DNA of 49,112 bases from UM-FILTER-42-9 sp038063775 (lineage in GTDB: Bacteria > Patescibacteriota > Minisyncoccia > Moranbacterales > UBA2206): NCBI GenBank assembly GCA_038063775.1, contig JBBTUK010000014.1:1-49112 (forward strand). The letters run 5' to 3'. The notes beneath the pieces are model-generated. The model had not been told where the DNA came from. It searched no databases and saw nothing but the letters and a program-made list of their open reading frames with translations. The position numbers were made by a program, and so were the translations under genes. This document shows, one piece after another, positions 1 to 7,740 of the stretch (its first letter is position 1; each line of letters begins with the position of its first letter).

Positions 1-956
1 AATTAAACCGCCCACTACTGGCGTTGGCTCCCATGGCCGGCATTACCGATAGCGCGATGCGCCAAATTTGTAGGGAACACGGCGCGGATGTTGTTTATAG
101 CGAAATGGCCAGTGCCACGGCGCTTTTTTACAAGCCCGAAAAAACTTTAGAGCTGGTAAAATTTACTAAAAAAGAACGGCCTTATGTCGTTCAGCTTTTC
201 GGTAAAGAACCAAAACATTTTGCCCCGGCGGCGGAAATTATCACTACAAAAATTAAGCCCGACGGCATTGATAGCAACTTCGGCCGGCCGGCTAAAAAAG
301 TTTTCGGCCATGGTTCCGGCTGCGCGCTCATGCCCCAAAAGAAACTGGCGCGCGCTATTATAAAAGCGGTTTGCGATAATACGACTCTCCCCGTTTCTCT
401 AAAAATTAGAGCGGGGCTTCGCGGTGTTAGCGCTTTGCATTTTATTAAAAACGTCAAAGACTTGCCTTTTTCCGCGATAATGGTCCACGGCCGGACTTAT
501 GAAGGCAGTTTTTCAGGAGAAGTGGATTTTAAAATTGTTGAGGAGATAAAAAAAATAATTTCGGATAAAATAGTTCTGGCCAACGGCGGCATCACTACGC
601 CCGAACAAGCCGTGAAAATATTGAGAGATTATCCCCTGCTGGATGGGCTGGGTATAGCAAGGGGCGTTTTGGGAAAGCCGTATTTGTTCGCGCAAATCAA
701 AGGTTTGCTTCAAAATCCTTCTCTCCTTAATAAGGAGAGATGTCCCGAAGGGACAGAGAGGTATGATTTTAAAAAAATAAAAAAACTAGCCATCCGCCAC
801 GCTGAACTTTTATATAAAAATAAAAAAACGCTGGGGCTTTTTGAGATCCGCAAGCACCTGGTTTGGTATTTTAAAGGCTTCCCCGGCGCCGCGGAATTGC
901 GCAAAAAAATGGTGCAAGTCAAGAGTATTAGGGAAATAAAAGATATTTTGAAATAA
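1..956 (+). CDS. dus: tRNA-dihydrouridine synthase, 5' end cut off by window edge
   Basis: This is a flavin enzyme that reduces uridine to dihydrouridine in the D-loop of tRNA. The reading frame is open to base 1 and reads LLALAPMAGITD, so the true start lies upstream; the TTG at 24 is only the first start-like codon inside the window. Seen: the N-terminal LAPMAGITD motif, SLKIRAGL, MVHGRTYEGSFSG, and the FMN-phosphate region LANGGI...GLGIARG. The usual NMGCP active-site motif reads NFGRP here (about residue 87 of the visible frame), so the catalytic cysteine is replaced by arginine, although a Cys is present 13 residues later in GSGCALM. A palindromic insertion encodes LLNKERCPEGTER near position 730. 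The family call is firm; enzymatic activity is uncertain. Confidence 0.9.
   Translation, partial: LNRPLLALAPMAGITDSAMRQICREHGADVVYSEMASATALFYKPEKTLELVKFTKKERPYVVQLFGKEPKHFAPAAEIITTKIKPDGIDSNFGRPAKKVFGHGSGCALMPQKKLARAIIKAVCDNTTLPVSLKIRAGLRGVSALHFIKNVKDLPFSAIMVHGRTYEGSFSGEVDFKIVEEIKKIISDKIVLANGGITTPEQAVKILRDYPLLDGLGIARGVLGKPYLFAQIKGLLQNPSLLNKERCPEGTERYDFKKIKKLAIRHAELLYKNKKTLGLFEIRKHLVWYFKGFPGAAELRKKMVQVKSIREIKDILK
720..760. repeat. Double palindromic element inside dus
   Basis: Two adjacent hairpins lie in frame. CTCTCCTTA (721-729) pairs with TAAGGAGAG (731-739), and TGTCCC (741-746) pairs with GGGACA (750-755). A trailing GAGAG (756-760) can also pair with the first CTCTC. It encodes about a dozen residues in a region where Dus proteins vary in length. 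Confidence 0.8.
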
Positions 957-1011
957 AAAAGGTCTTCGTCAAGTGTTCATAAGGGCTTGATAAATTGAGC
1001 AATACTTAGGG

Positions 1012-1039
1012 TTGCCCGTTTAGCCCCTATTGATATAAT
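1012..1039 (+). promoter_or_regulatory. Putative dnaB promoter
   Basis: TTGCCC at 1012-1017 and a perfect TATAAT at 1034-1039 are separated by 16 bases. Transcription would start near 1046, just before the inverted repeat that precedes dnaB. Confidence 0.5.
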
Positions 1040-1051
1040 GAAGTAACTATG

Positions 1052-1120
1052 CCCGGTAGTGAAATTTCAATCACTGCCAGGGGTAGTTAGAAAATATTAA
1101 ATTGAAATTCTACTACCGGG
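1052..1120 (+). repeat. Inverted repeat abutting the dnaB start codon
   Basis: A left arm at 1052-1071 (begins CCCGGTAGT, ends TTTCAAT) is nearly the exact reverse complement of 1101-1120 (begins ATTGAAAT, ends ACTACCGGG); the arms differ only around one internal position. The right arm ends one base before the dnaB ATG, so there is no room for a normal Shine-Dalgarno site outside the hairpin. The 29-base interior contains AGGGGTAG. A 13-codon ORF (1049-1090) begins within the left arm. Confidence 0.75.
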
Positions 1121-1121
1121 T

Positions 1122-2335
1122 ATGGCCAAAGACACAGCCAACAATCTAAGAGTCCCTCCTCAAAACATTGACGCCGAGCGATCCGTCCTCGGTGCTTTGA
1201 TGCTGGACAAAGACGCTATCATTAAAGTCGCCAACCTGATGCGCATCGGCGATTTTTACAAAGACGACCACAATCTCATCTACGAAGCGATGCTGGAACT
1301 TTACGAAAAGCGCGATCCGATAGATGTTTTAAGCTTGTCCAACCGCCTGGAAGAAAAAAACAAGCTAGAAAAAATCGGCGGTTCCAGCTATCTGACCGGC
1401 CTTGTCAATTCGGTTCCATCCAGCGCTAATGTGGAACATTACGCCAAGGTGGTCCAAAAAAAATCAACACTCCGTAAACTGATAACTGTTTCCAGTGAAA
1501 TTGTTGAATTGGGATACAAGGAGGAAGAGGATGTGGAAAAACTTTTGGACACGGCCGAGCAAAAACTTTTCGGCGTTTCCCAAAAATACATTAAGCAGGA
1601 CTTTGTTTCCATAAAATCAATTCTGGAAACCGCTTTCAACCGGATTGACGAACTGCATAAGGGCGGGAATAAGCTGCGGGGAATTCCTAGCGGCTTTCCC
1701 GACTTGGATAATATTCTGGCAGGTTTTCAGAAATCAGACCTTATAATTATAGCCGCCCGTCCTTCCATCGGGAAAACTAGCCTGGCCCTTGATTTGGCAC
1801 GACAAATCGCCACCAAGCAAAAAGTTCCGGTTGGAATATTCTCCCTGGAAATGTCCTCTGATCAACTGATTGACAGGATGCTTGCGGCCGAATCAGGAGT
1901 GGACCTTTGGAGGTTGCGCACCGGACGACTCAAATCGGGCGAAGGTGACGATGATTTTCAGCGCATCGGAGAAGCCATGGGAGTCTTAAGCGAATCCCCT
2001 ATTTTCATTGATGACGCCGGTTCCGCCAATATTATGGAAATAAGGACGATGGCCCGCCGCCTCCAGGCCGAGCAAAATGTCGGGGTGCTCATTGTTGACT
2101 ATTTGCAGCTGATGGAGGGCCGCTCCGGCGGAGATAACCGGGTCAATGAAATTTCAGAAATTTCCCGGTCGCTCAAGCAATTGGCCAAAGAGCTTAATAT
2201 TCCAATCATCGCTCTTTCCCAGTTGAGCCGGGCCGTCGAATCCAGGAGTCCCCAAATTCCAAAATTGTCAGATCTCCGGGAATCCGGTTCCATTGAACAA
2301 GACGCGGATATCGTCATGTTCCTTTACCGGGAAGA
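1122..2335 (+). CDS. dnaB: Replicative DNA helicase DnaB, 3' end lost in assembly gap
   Basis: Hexameric helicase that unwinds DNA at the replication fork and recruits primase. The visible 404 residues hold the N-terminal DnaB domain (about 10-110), a linker, and the RecA-like domain with Walker A ARPSIGKTS at 212-220 and Walker B LIVDYLQLM at 323-331. The frame then runs into the gap after IVMFLYRE, a motif normally followed by roughly 50-60 more residues. The ATG at 1122 fits the family N-terminus (LRVPPQN near residue 9). The frame happens to stay open through the N run into recR; that fusion is an assembly artefact. Confidence 0.95.
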
Positions 2336-2435
2336 NNNNNNNNNNNNNNNNNNNNNNNNNNNNNNNNNNNNNNNNNNNNNNNNNNNNNNNNNNNNNNNNN
2401 NNNNNNNNNNNNNNNNNNNNNNNNNNNNNNNNNNN
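2336..2435. other. Scaffold gap of 100 N
   Basis: Exactly 100 unknown bases, the conventional placeholder for a join of unknown length. It must hide the dnaB C-terminus, the recR start and possibly other genes. Confidence 0.99.
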
Positions 2436-2993
2436 GAGCATTTTTCCTCCCTTCCCTCCGTCGGTCCCAAAATGGCCGAACGGCTGGTTTTATTTTTATT
2501 CAAACAGGATCCTGGTAAAATAAAGGATTTCTCTGAAAGTCTTGCCGATCTGAAAAATCTCAAGACCTGCCAGAAATGCTTCAATATTGCCGAAGGAGCT
2601 CTTTGCGAGATATGCAAAAATCCGCAACGGGACCAAAAAATAATTTGCGTCGTGGAAGATCCCTTGGACATAATCTCCATTGAAAAAACTGGTGCTTACA
2701 AAGGCCTTTACCATGTTTTAGGCGGCGTTATTTTCCCCAACAATGGAAACGCGGATCTTAAGATTCCGGAACTTTTGGAAAGGATAAAAAAAGAAGGATT
2801 TAAAGAAATAATTTTGGCCGTAAATCCGACCACCGAGGGCGACGCTACCGCTTTGTATCTGAAAAGCAAGCTTAAAGAGTTTAATGTAAAAATAACTAGG
2901 CTGGCGCGCGGTTTATCCACCGGCGGAGATATTGAATACGCCGATGAGATAACTCTAAGCGCGGCCTTGACCAACCGAAGAGAACTAATATAA
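2436..2993 (+). CDS. recR: Recombination mediator RecR, 5' end lost in gap
   Basis: RecR acts with RecF/RecO to load RecA on gapped DNA. The visible 185 residues begin in the helix-hairpin-helix (LPSVGPKMAERL), continue with a four-cysteine zinc finger (C45, C48, C57, C60 of the visible part) and a Toprim domain (CVVEDPLD, then the EIILAVNPTTEGDATALYL region), and end in a region matching RecR (ARGLSTGGDIEYAD). Full RecR is about 200 residues, so only some 12-15 N-terminal residues are missing. A strong terminator follows 20 bases after the stop. Confidence 0.95.
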   Translation, partial: EHFSSLPSVGPKMAERLVLFLFKQDPGKIKDFSESLADLKNLKTCQKCFNIAEGALCEICKNPQRDQKIICVVEDPLDIISIEKTGAYKGLYHVLGGVIFPNNGNADLKIPELLERIKKEGFKEIILAVNPTTEGDATALYLKSKLKEFNVKITRLARGLSTGGDIEYADEITLSAALTNRRELI

Positions 2994-3013
2994 TTCCATC
3001 TACCGTAAAAATA

Positions 3014-3045
3014 AAAAACCGTCCCGACAAATCGGGACGGTTTTT
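3014..3045. terminator. Bidirectional terminator between recR and rplU
   Basis: Stem arms 3014-3027 and 3032-3045 (core CCGTCCCGA / TCGGGACGG) with loop CAAA. Flanking A and T tracts let it work on both strands, suiting the convergent genes recR (+) and rplU (-). Confidence 0.9.
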
Positions 3046-3056
3046 ATTTATAAAAA

Positions 3057-3365
3057 CTATACAATAGCTGTAATTTCCACTTCCGTCATTGTCTGCCGGT
3101 GTCCGAATTTTACTTTGTATCTTTTCTTGGCTTTAAATTTAATTCCAACCACCTTTTTTCCTTTAGCGGTTTTCAGAATTTTTCCCTCCACTTTTGCTCC
3201 TTTTACCAAGGGATCCCCAATTTTTATACTTTTATCCGAACCGACAAATAAAACCTCCTTGAAAGCCACCTTGCTCCCTTCTTTACCTTCTAGTTTTTCC
3301 ACTTTGATTTTGTCTCCCACGCCAACTTTGTATTGCTTCCCGCCAGTTTTGATGATTGCCAACAT
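3057..3365 (-). CDS. rplU: Large-subunit ribosomal protein L21 (bL21)
   Basis: Binds 23S rRNA near the L20 site in the large subunit. The 102 residues match the family length, start with the canonical MLAIIKTGGKQYKV, and carry the KAKKRYKVKFGHRQ signature near the C-terminus. It stands alone between its own promoter and a terminator; the usual partner rpmA (L27) is not next to it. Identification is secure. Confidence 0.97.
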   Translation of the reverse strand: MLAIIKTGGKQYKVGVGDKIKVEKLEGKEGSKVAFKEVLFVGSDKSIKIGDPLVKGAKVEGKILKTAKGKKVVGIKFKAKKRYKVKFGHRQTMTEVEITAIV

Positions 3366-3394
3366 ATGAATTACCGTGAATAATTACATAAATT

Positions 3395-3423
3395 ATTTTA
3401 TATTATCTGGCATCAACTGTCAA
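3395..3423 (-). promoter_or_regulatory. Strong promoter for rplU
   Basis: On the minus strand a perfect TTGACA (3423-3418) is followed after 17 bases by TAAAAT (3400-3395), five of six matches to the -10 consensus. The predicted transcript starts about 22 bases ahead of the ATG. The rest of the 3366-3621 spacer shows no gene. Confidence 0.75.
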
Positions 3424-3621
3424 CTCCGCGCTAATCTTTAAGCTAACTGCGTAGCAAGTCTGAGTCTATTTTTAAAAAGTTTGTAAGCCGTTAATTAGCC
3501 GCCCCAAATAATCTTATTTTTATTAAATTGTATTCCTAAAGGTTAGTATGAAATCAACATTTAAAGAGCGTCGCATTGACTGGACAAGGAATCGGCTTAG
3601 GGCTAACATTATAGGTGAATT

Positions 3622-5127
3622 ATGGAAAAATTAAGGCGAACTGTTTTTTTCTGGATGCTGACAGCCATATTTTTGATAACCGCTCCCTTGGTGGTTTTAC
3701 GCGCCAGAGGGTACCGCTTTGATACAAGTCGGGGTGTTTTTGTGCATAGCGGTTCAATAAACATCAAGTCTAACCCCCAATCAGTAGATGTGAGCTTAAA
3801 CGGCAAATTGGTCCAAGCAAAAACCTTAAGCCGCATCAACAATTCTTACAATATTTCCGGCCTTATTCCCCGAGAGTATAGCCTGATAGTCAGCGCTAAT
3901 GATTTTCAGAGTTGGGATAAAAAAACCAAGGTGCACAGCGGAATATCCAGTGAGTTTTGGAATATCCTTCTGGTCAGAAATAACTACGAAAAAATTGCCC
4001 ATGATACGAGCGGCATACAAAAATTTTTTATTTCTCCAAAAGACAAATTCGTGATTTTTAACCAGGCAATTGAAAACGGAATGGTCGCGAAGATTTTAGA
4101 TATAAAAGGTAACGAGATAAAAAATGTCTTTCCCTTTCCCGGATGGAATTTGCTGGATGAAGCGAAAAAAGAAAATATAGAGTGGTCGCCTGAAGAAGAT
4201 TACTTGTCCGTCCCGGTCCAAAGGACCTCGCCGGAAACCGCAGTAAAAACAGCTCCGGCCTTTGCGACCGAGAAAAAAACTGAATACGCATATTTCATTC
4301 TGGATCCAGCGGAGGATAATTTTTTTAACCTGAATGATTTTTTGGGCAAGGCCGACATCAGGAATGTGCGTTGGGATCCGCGTGACAGAGACTATCTTTT
4401 CTTTCTGCTTAGCAATTCCCTTTACCGGGCGAATATAAAGGAAAAGGACAATCTAAGCTTGATTGCGGAAGATGTTTCCAGCTATGAATTGTCAAAAACC
4501 GATGTTTATTTTTCCCGGCTTACCAATCAATTGGTTTACAAATCAAGTCTGGACGGCAAATCCGATAAATACCAAATAACCGATAACTTTCCTGAAGTCA
4601 ACTCTCTTTTGATTGACAAGCTGATTATTTACGATGAATCAAGAATCGCTTTCCTCAATTCCGACAAAAGACTTTTTATTTACAACAAAGGAGAGCATGG
4701 AAATTATTTCCGAAAATTGAGCGATAATATCGAAGGCATGCAATTTTCCAATGATGGTAAAAAAATTATTTACTGGACAAAGAATGAAATATCCGTTTAC
4801 TTTTTGCGGGATTGGAACGTCCAGCCGACGCGCAGCGAGAATGAAATCCAAGGCATTACGCGCTACTCAGAGGAGCTTAAGAACGTCCAATGGTTCAAAG
4901 ATTACGAACATATAATTTTTTCCTCCGGAGCGCAGATAAAAATAATCGAGCTTGATTCGCGGGATCACAGAAATACTATGGATCTTCCCCGGCTGGATAT
5001 TGACAACTCTTTTATTGTTTATAACAATTCTTTGGAAAAACTTTTCTTTATAGACAAGGGGCCTGCTTCGGACAATGTGCTATATTCAATAATCTTTCCC
5101 GAAAAAACGAGTATTTTAGGCTTTTAG
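3622..5127 (+). CDS. PEGA-domain membrane-anchored protein with propeller-like C-terminus
   Basis: The function is not known. The 501 residues begin with one membrane helix (about residues 9-29, FFWMLTAIFLITAPLVVL), followed by a PEGA domain (about 45-105; SINIKSNPQSVDVSLNGKLV...GLIPREYSLIVSA), a small beta domain often found in surface proteins. The remainder consists of repeated strand-rich segments with W-SPEEDYLSV, VRWDPRDRDYLFF and MQFSNDGKKIIYW motifs, which look like beta-propeller blades (as in TolB/WD40-like proteins). The N-terminal anchor suggests the bulk of the protein is outside the membrane. AGGTGA precedes the ATG by three bases. It is a single-gene unit ending at a terminator. 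Confidence 0.75.
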   Translation: MEKLRRTVFFWMLTAIFLITAPLVVLRARGYRFDTSRGVFVHSGSINIKSNPQSVDVSLNGKLVQAKTLSRINNSYNISGLIPREYSLIVSANDFQSWDKKTKVHSGISSEFWNILLVRNNYEKIAHDTSGIQKFFISPKDKFVIFNQAIENGMVAKILDIKGNEIKNVFPFPGWNLLDEAKKENIEWSPEEDYLSVPVQRTSPETAVKTAPAFATEKKTEYAYFILDPAEDNFFNLNDFLGKADIRNVRWDPRDRDYLFFLLSNSLYRANIKEKDNLSLIAEDVSSYELSKTDVYFSRLTNQLVYKSSLDGKSDKYQITDNFPEVNSLLIDKLIIYDESRIAFLNSDKRLFIYNKGEHGNYFRKLSDNIEGMQFSNDGKKIIYWTKNEISVYFLRDWNVQPTRSENEIQGITRYSEELKNVQWFKDYEHIIFSSGAQIKIIELDSRDHRNTMDLPRLDIDNSFIVYNNSLEKLFFIDKGPASDNVLYSIIFPEKTSILGF

Positions 5128-5150
5128 ACTGCTACAAGTGATAGGAATTA

Positions 5151-5175
5151 CAAAAACACCCACTGGGTGTTTTTG
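5151..5175. terminator. Terminator shared by the PEGA gene and rpsI
   Basis: An 11-bp perfect stem (5151-5161 with 5165-5175, CAAAAACACCC / GGGTGTTTTTG) with a three-base loop lies between convergent genes. T-rich sequence on each strand makes it plausible in both directions. Confidence 0.8.
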
Positions 5176-5179
5176 TATT

Positions 5180-5240
5180 CGCCCACTTTGGGTCGTCTCT
5201 TCGCTATAATATCCGCCCATTTCGGGTCGGGCTTCGCCCT
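5180..5240. repeat. Tandem degenerate palindromes
   Basis: Two related units start GCCCACTTTGGGTCG and GCCCATTTCGGGTCG, the second followed by the hairpin GGGC-TTC-GCCC (5229-5239). They sit in the non-coding spacer after the terminator and resemble other GC-rich palindromes in this window. Confidence 0.5.
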
Positions 5241-5322
5241 CCTTCAAAGCCCTTGGTTTGAATAATTCCGCCTTGAGGAAACTACGTTTCCCCATCACCC
5301 CTTCCTTCGCAATGGTAAAAAC

Positions 5323-5799
5323 CTAGCGTTTTGCCCACTGCGGGGCTCTTCTGGCTTTTTTAAGTCCGGGTTTTTTCCTCTCCACAATCCTGGAATCTCT
5401 GGTTAATAATCCCAGATCTTTTAAGGACTTTCTCAATGTTTCATCAAACTTGATCAAAGCTCTGGAGATGCCAAGTCTTATCGCTTCCGCCTGGCTGTTT
5501 ATCCCGCCGCCGGATACCTTTACGGAAATACTGAAAATCTTGTCCTGACCAACCCTGGACAACGGAAACTTTATTAAATCCTGGAGCCGAATGATTGGAA
5601 AATAACTTGAAAGTTCTTTTCCGTTTATGCTTATCTCTGGTTCTTTTTTCCGTGATTTATAAATTCTTACTTGAGCCACAGAAGTTTTTCTTTTTCCAAC
5701 AGCGGAAAAATATTTTTCCGGAAGTTGAACTTCTTCTGTTTTTTCTACTGCTGGTTCCTTCGTGGCCTTAACAATTTTTTTGGGCTTCTTTGTTGGCAT
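5323..5799 (-). CDS. rpsI: Small-subunit ribosomal protein S9 (uS9)
   Basis: S9 reaches the P site of the small subunit with its basic C-terminal tail. The core from YFSAVGKRKTSVAQVRIY to the tail KKARRAPQWAKR is canonical. I chose the ATG at 5799 (MPTKKPKK, 158 residues). An upstream in-frame ATG at 5877, three bases after the rplM stop, would add 26 residues coded by sequence that looks like spacer. Either way there is a lysine-rich extension of about 30 residues before the conserved core. Last gene of the ribosomal block. Confidence 0.95.
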   Translation of the reverse strand: MPTKKPKKIVKATKEPAVEKTEEVQLPEKYFSAVGKRKTSVAQVRIYKSRKKEPEISINGKELSSYFPIIRLQDLIKFPLSRVGQDKIFSISVKVSGGGINSQAEAIRLGISRALIKFDETLRKSLKDLGLLTRDSRIVERKKPGLKKARRAPQWAKR

Positions 5800-5880
5800 A
5801 ATTTTATATATTCGTTTATTCGCATGGGCGCATTCGACCGCTTTGACTTGACTCGAGGCGAGTAGCGCCTTTTGCATGCT

Positions 5881-6279
5881 CTAGTGAGTTATTTCAATTT
5901 TGTGAGGATGTTTGGAATCTTTGTATATTAAAAGTCTGGTCATCATCCTGTTCCTGATCTTATTTTTTGAAAGCATGCCGTAAACCGCTTTTTTGACAAC
6001 CTGGGTAGAATCTTTTTTCATCTGGTCTTTCAATTTTATGGAGGTTATCCCTCCCGGATAACCGCTGAACTGATGATAGATCTTGCCCTCGAGCTTATTC
6101 CCCGTAAATTTAAGTCCGTCAGAGTTGACGACAACGACAAAGTCTCCCCCATCAATGTTGGGAGTGAAGTCGGCCTTATGTTTTCCGCGAAGAAATTTGC
6201 AAATTTCCGCAGAAAATCTTCCCAAAATCTTTCCTTGGGCGTCGAATAAATGATACTTTCTATTGATTGCTGCCTTCAT
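5881..6279 (-). CDS. rplM: Large-subunit ribosomal protein L13 (uL13)
   Basis: Early-assembling large-subunit protein, 132 residues. It shows the family motifs LGRFSAEICKFLRGKHK, GDFVVVVNSDGLKFTG, YHQFSGYPGG and AVYGMLSKNKIRNRMM. It lies three bases after the rplQ stop and 81 bases before rpsI, consistent with the common rplM-rpsI pair fused to the alpha operon. Confidence 0.97.
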   Translation of the reverse strand: MKAAINRKYHLFDAQGKILGRFSAEICKFLRGKHKADFTPNIDGGDFVVVVNSDGLKFTGNKLEGKIYHQFSGYPGGITSIKLKDQMKKDSTQVVKKAVYGMLSKNKIRNRMMTRLLIYKDSKHPHKIEITH

Positions 6280-6282
6280 ATA

Positions 6283-6648
6283 TTAATCAACAAATTCTAT
6301 TATCGCCATTCTGGCTCCATCACTTTTTCTCGGGTTCAATTTGATTATCCTGGCATACCCGCTGTTTCTTCCAGAAAATTTATCCGAAAATTCTCCGCTT
6401 AATTTCTTAACCGCCTGCTCGGGCAGTTCCCTCTTCAATGCCCTGATTGCGGAAAGTTTTTTTGAATTCATTTTGATTTTTTTGGCCGTGGTTATTATTT
6501 TATCTATTTTCCCCTTGGCTTCTTTGGCCTTTGCTTCGGTCGTTTCTATTTTTTCCCGCATAATTAAACTCCCCAAAAGCGTCTTAAAGAGCGCTCTCCG
6601 CTGGCTTCTAACTCTTCCTAATTTTCTGCCTTTTCTTAAATGCCTCAT
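6283..6648 (-). CDS. rplQ: Large-subunit ribosomal protein L17 (bL17)
   Basis: Large-subunit protein near the exit tunnel. The 121 residues begin MRHLRKGRKLGRVRSQRRAL and include LLGSLIMREKIETTEAKAKEA, the family's hallmark start. It follows rpoA by 42 bases, the standard order in bacteria. Confidence 0.97.
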   Translation of the reverse strand: MRHLRKGRKLGRVRSQRRALFKTLLGSLIMREKIETTEAKAKEAKGKIDKIITTAKKIKMNSKKLSAIRALKRELPEQAVKKLSGEFSDKFSGRNSGYARIIKLNPRKSDGARMAIIEFVD

Positions 6649-6690
6649 AGTCGCTTCGCTAAAATCAAATTTAACCTTGAATTGGTCTTA

Positions 6691-7668
6691 TTATTTTTCC
6701 TGCTTTAAATTCAGCCCGAAATCACCAATAGCCTTTTTTATTTCTTTCAGCCCCTTCGCCCCCATACCCTCAAGATCTTTCAGTTGAGACTCGTTTAATT
6801 TTATAATATCTTCAACGGTAGAAATTTTATTTTTTTCCAAAACATTCAAAGTTCGAGTAGAAAGGCTTTTGAGCGCGCCGACTTCAGTTTTCCTGGAATT
6901 TTCTTCTTCAATATTTTCTTCTTTTTTCTCATCTTTTTCAATTTTTGCTTCTTTTTTCACTGCTGGCATTTCTTCTTCTGCTTTTTCTATTTCTGAAAGA
7001 ATTGAGAATTGATCCACTAAAATTGACACCGCCTTGGAAAAAGCTTCTTGCGGAGTGATGCTGCCATCAGTAGCTATTTCCAGAGTTATTTTTTCATAAT
7101 CCGTTTTTTTACCCACCCGCATATTGTCAACCGCGTAATTAACCCTCCTGATTGGGGTATATATAGCGTCAACCGCGATAACCCCTATTTCTTTGTCGCC
7201 CCTCTCTTGCTGTTCCACCGGGACATAACCCAACCCGTTGCCCACTTCCACTTCAATATCCAATTCTCCTTTGGGATTGGTTATGGTCGCGATGTGAGCT
7301 TCTTTGGTTATCACTTCCGCATCCGCAGGACATTTGAACATGTCAGCTGTGATAATCTTTTCGCCCTTGACTTTGAGAGAAATTTTAACCGATTCAGCTC
7401 GGTGAATCTTAAATCTAACTTGTTTCAGATTCAGGATAATTTGTATAACATCTTCCAATACATTTGGAATTGTGGAGAACTCGTGAGTTATTCCTTTTAT
7501 TTTTACAGAAACAATAGCTGCTCCGGGCAAAGAAGACAAGAGCACTCTACGGAGAGCATTTCCCAGAGTCGTTCCGTAACCGGGATAACATCCTTCGATT
7601 TCAAACTTACCGGTTTTTTCATCAACGCTGGTAAATTTCGGTTTTTGAGGAATAGTTATCGCTTGCAT
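6691..7668 (-). CDS. rpoA: RNA polymerase alpha subunit
   Basis: The alpha dimer nucleates RNA polymerase assembly, and its C-terminal domain contacts upstream promoter DNA and activators. In 325 residues the N-terminal domain (about 1-225; YGTTLGNALRRVLLSSLPGAA) is joined by an unusually charged Glu/Lys-rich linker (about 230-258) to the C-terminal helix-hairpin-helix domain (about 265-320; ALKSLSTRTLNVLEKNKI...LKDLEGMGAKGLKEI). Flanked by rpsD and rplQ as in most bacteria. Confidence 0.98.
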   Translation of the reverse strand: MQAITIPQKPKFTSVDEKTGKFEIEGCYPGYGTTLGNALRRVLLSSLPGAAIVSVKIKGITHEFSTIPNVLEDVIQIILNLKQVRFKIHRAESVKISLKVKGEKIITADMFKCPADAEVITKEAHIATITNPKGELDIEVEVGNGLGYVPVEQQERGDKEIGVIAVDAIYTPIRRVNYAVDNMRVGKKTDYEKITLEIATDGSITPQEAFSKAVSILVDQFSILSEIEKAEEEMPAVKKEAKIEKDEKKEENIEEENSRKTEVGALKSLSTRTLNVLEKNKISTVEDIIKLNESQLKDLEGMGAKGLKEIKKAIGDFGLNLKQEK

Positions 7669-7688
7669 ATTTTTTTCTTGTTCGCCTG

Positions 7689-7704
7689 CCTGCCGCGAGA
7701 CAGG
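7689..7704. repeat. Short GC-rich palindrome in the rpsD-rpoA spacer
   Basis: CCTGCC pairs imperfectly with GACAGG around a four-base loop, in the 72-base spacer. It is similar in build to the CCTGCC/GGCAGG hairpin in dnaX. Confidence 0.5.
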
Positions 7705-7740
7705 TCTTTGGCAAGATTAATAATTATGAAAAGGTTTTAT

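Noticed and set aside
1052..1120. Integron attC site
   Set aside because: There is no integrase, no cassette structure and no attC core consensus; the repeat abuts a housekeeping gene.
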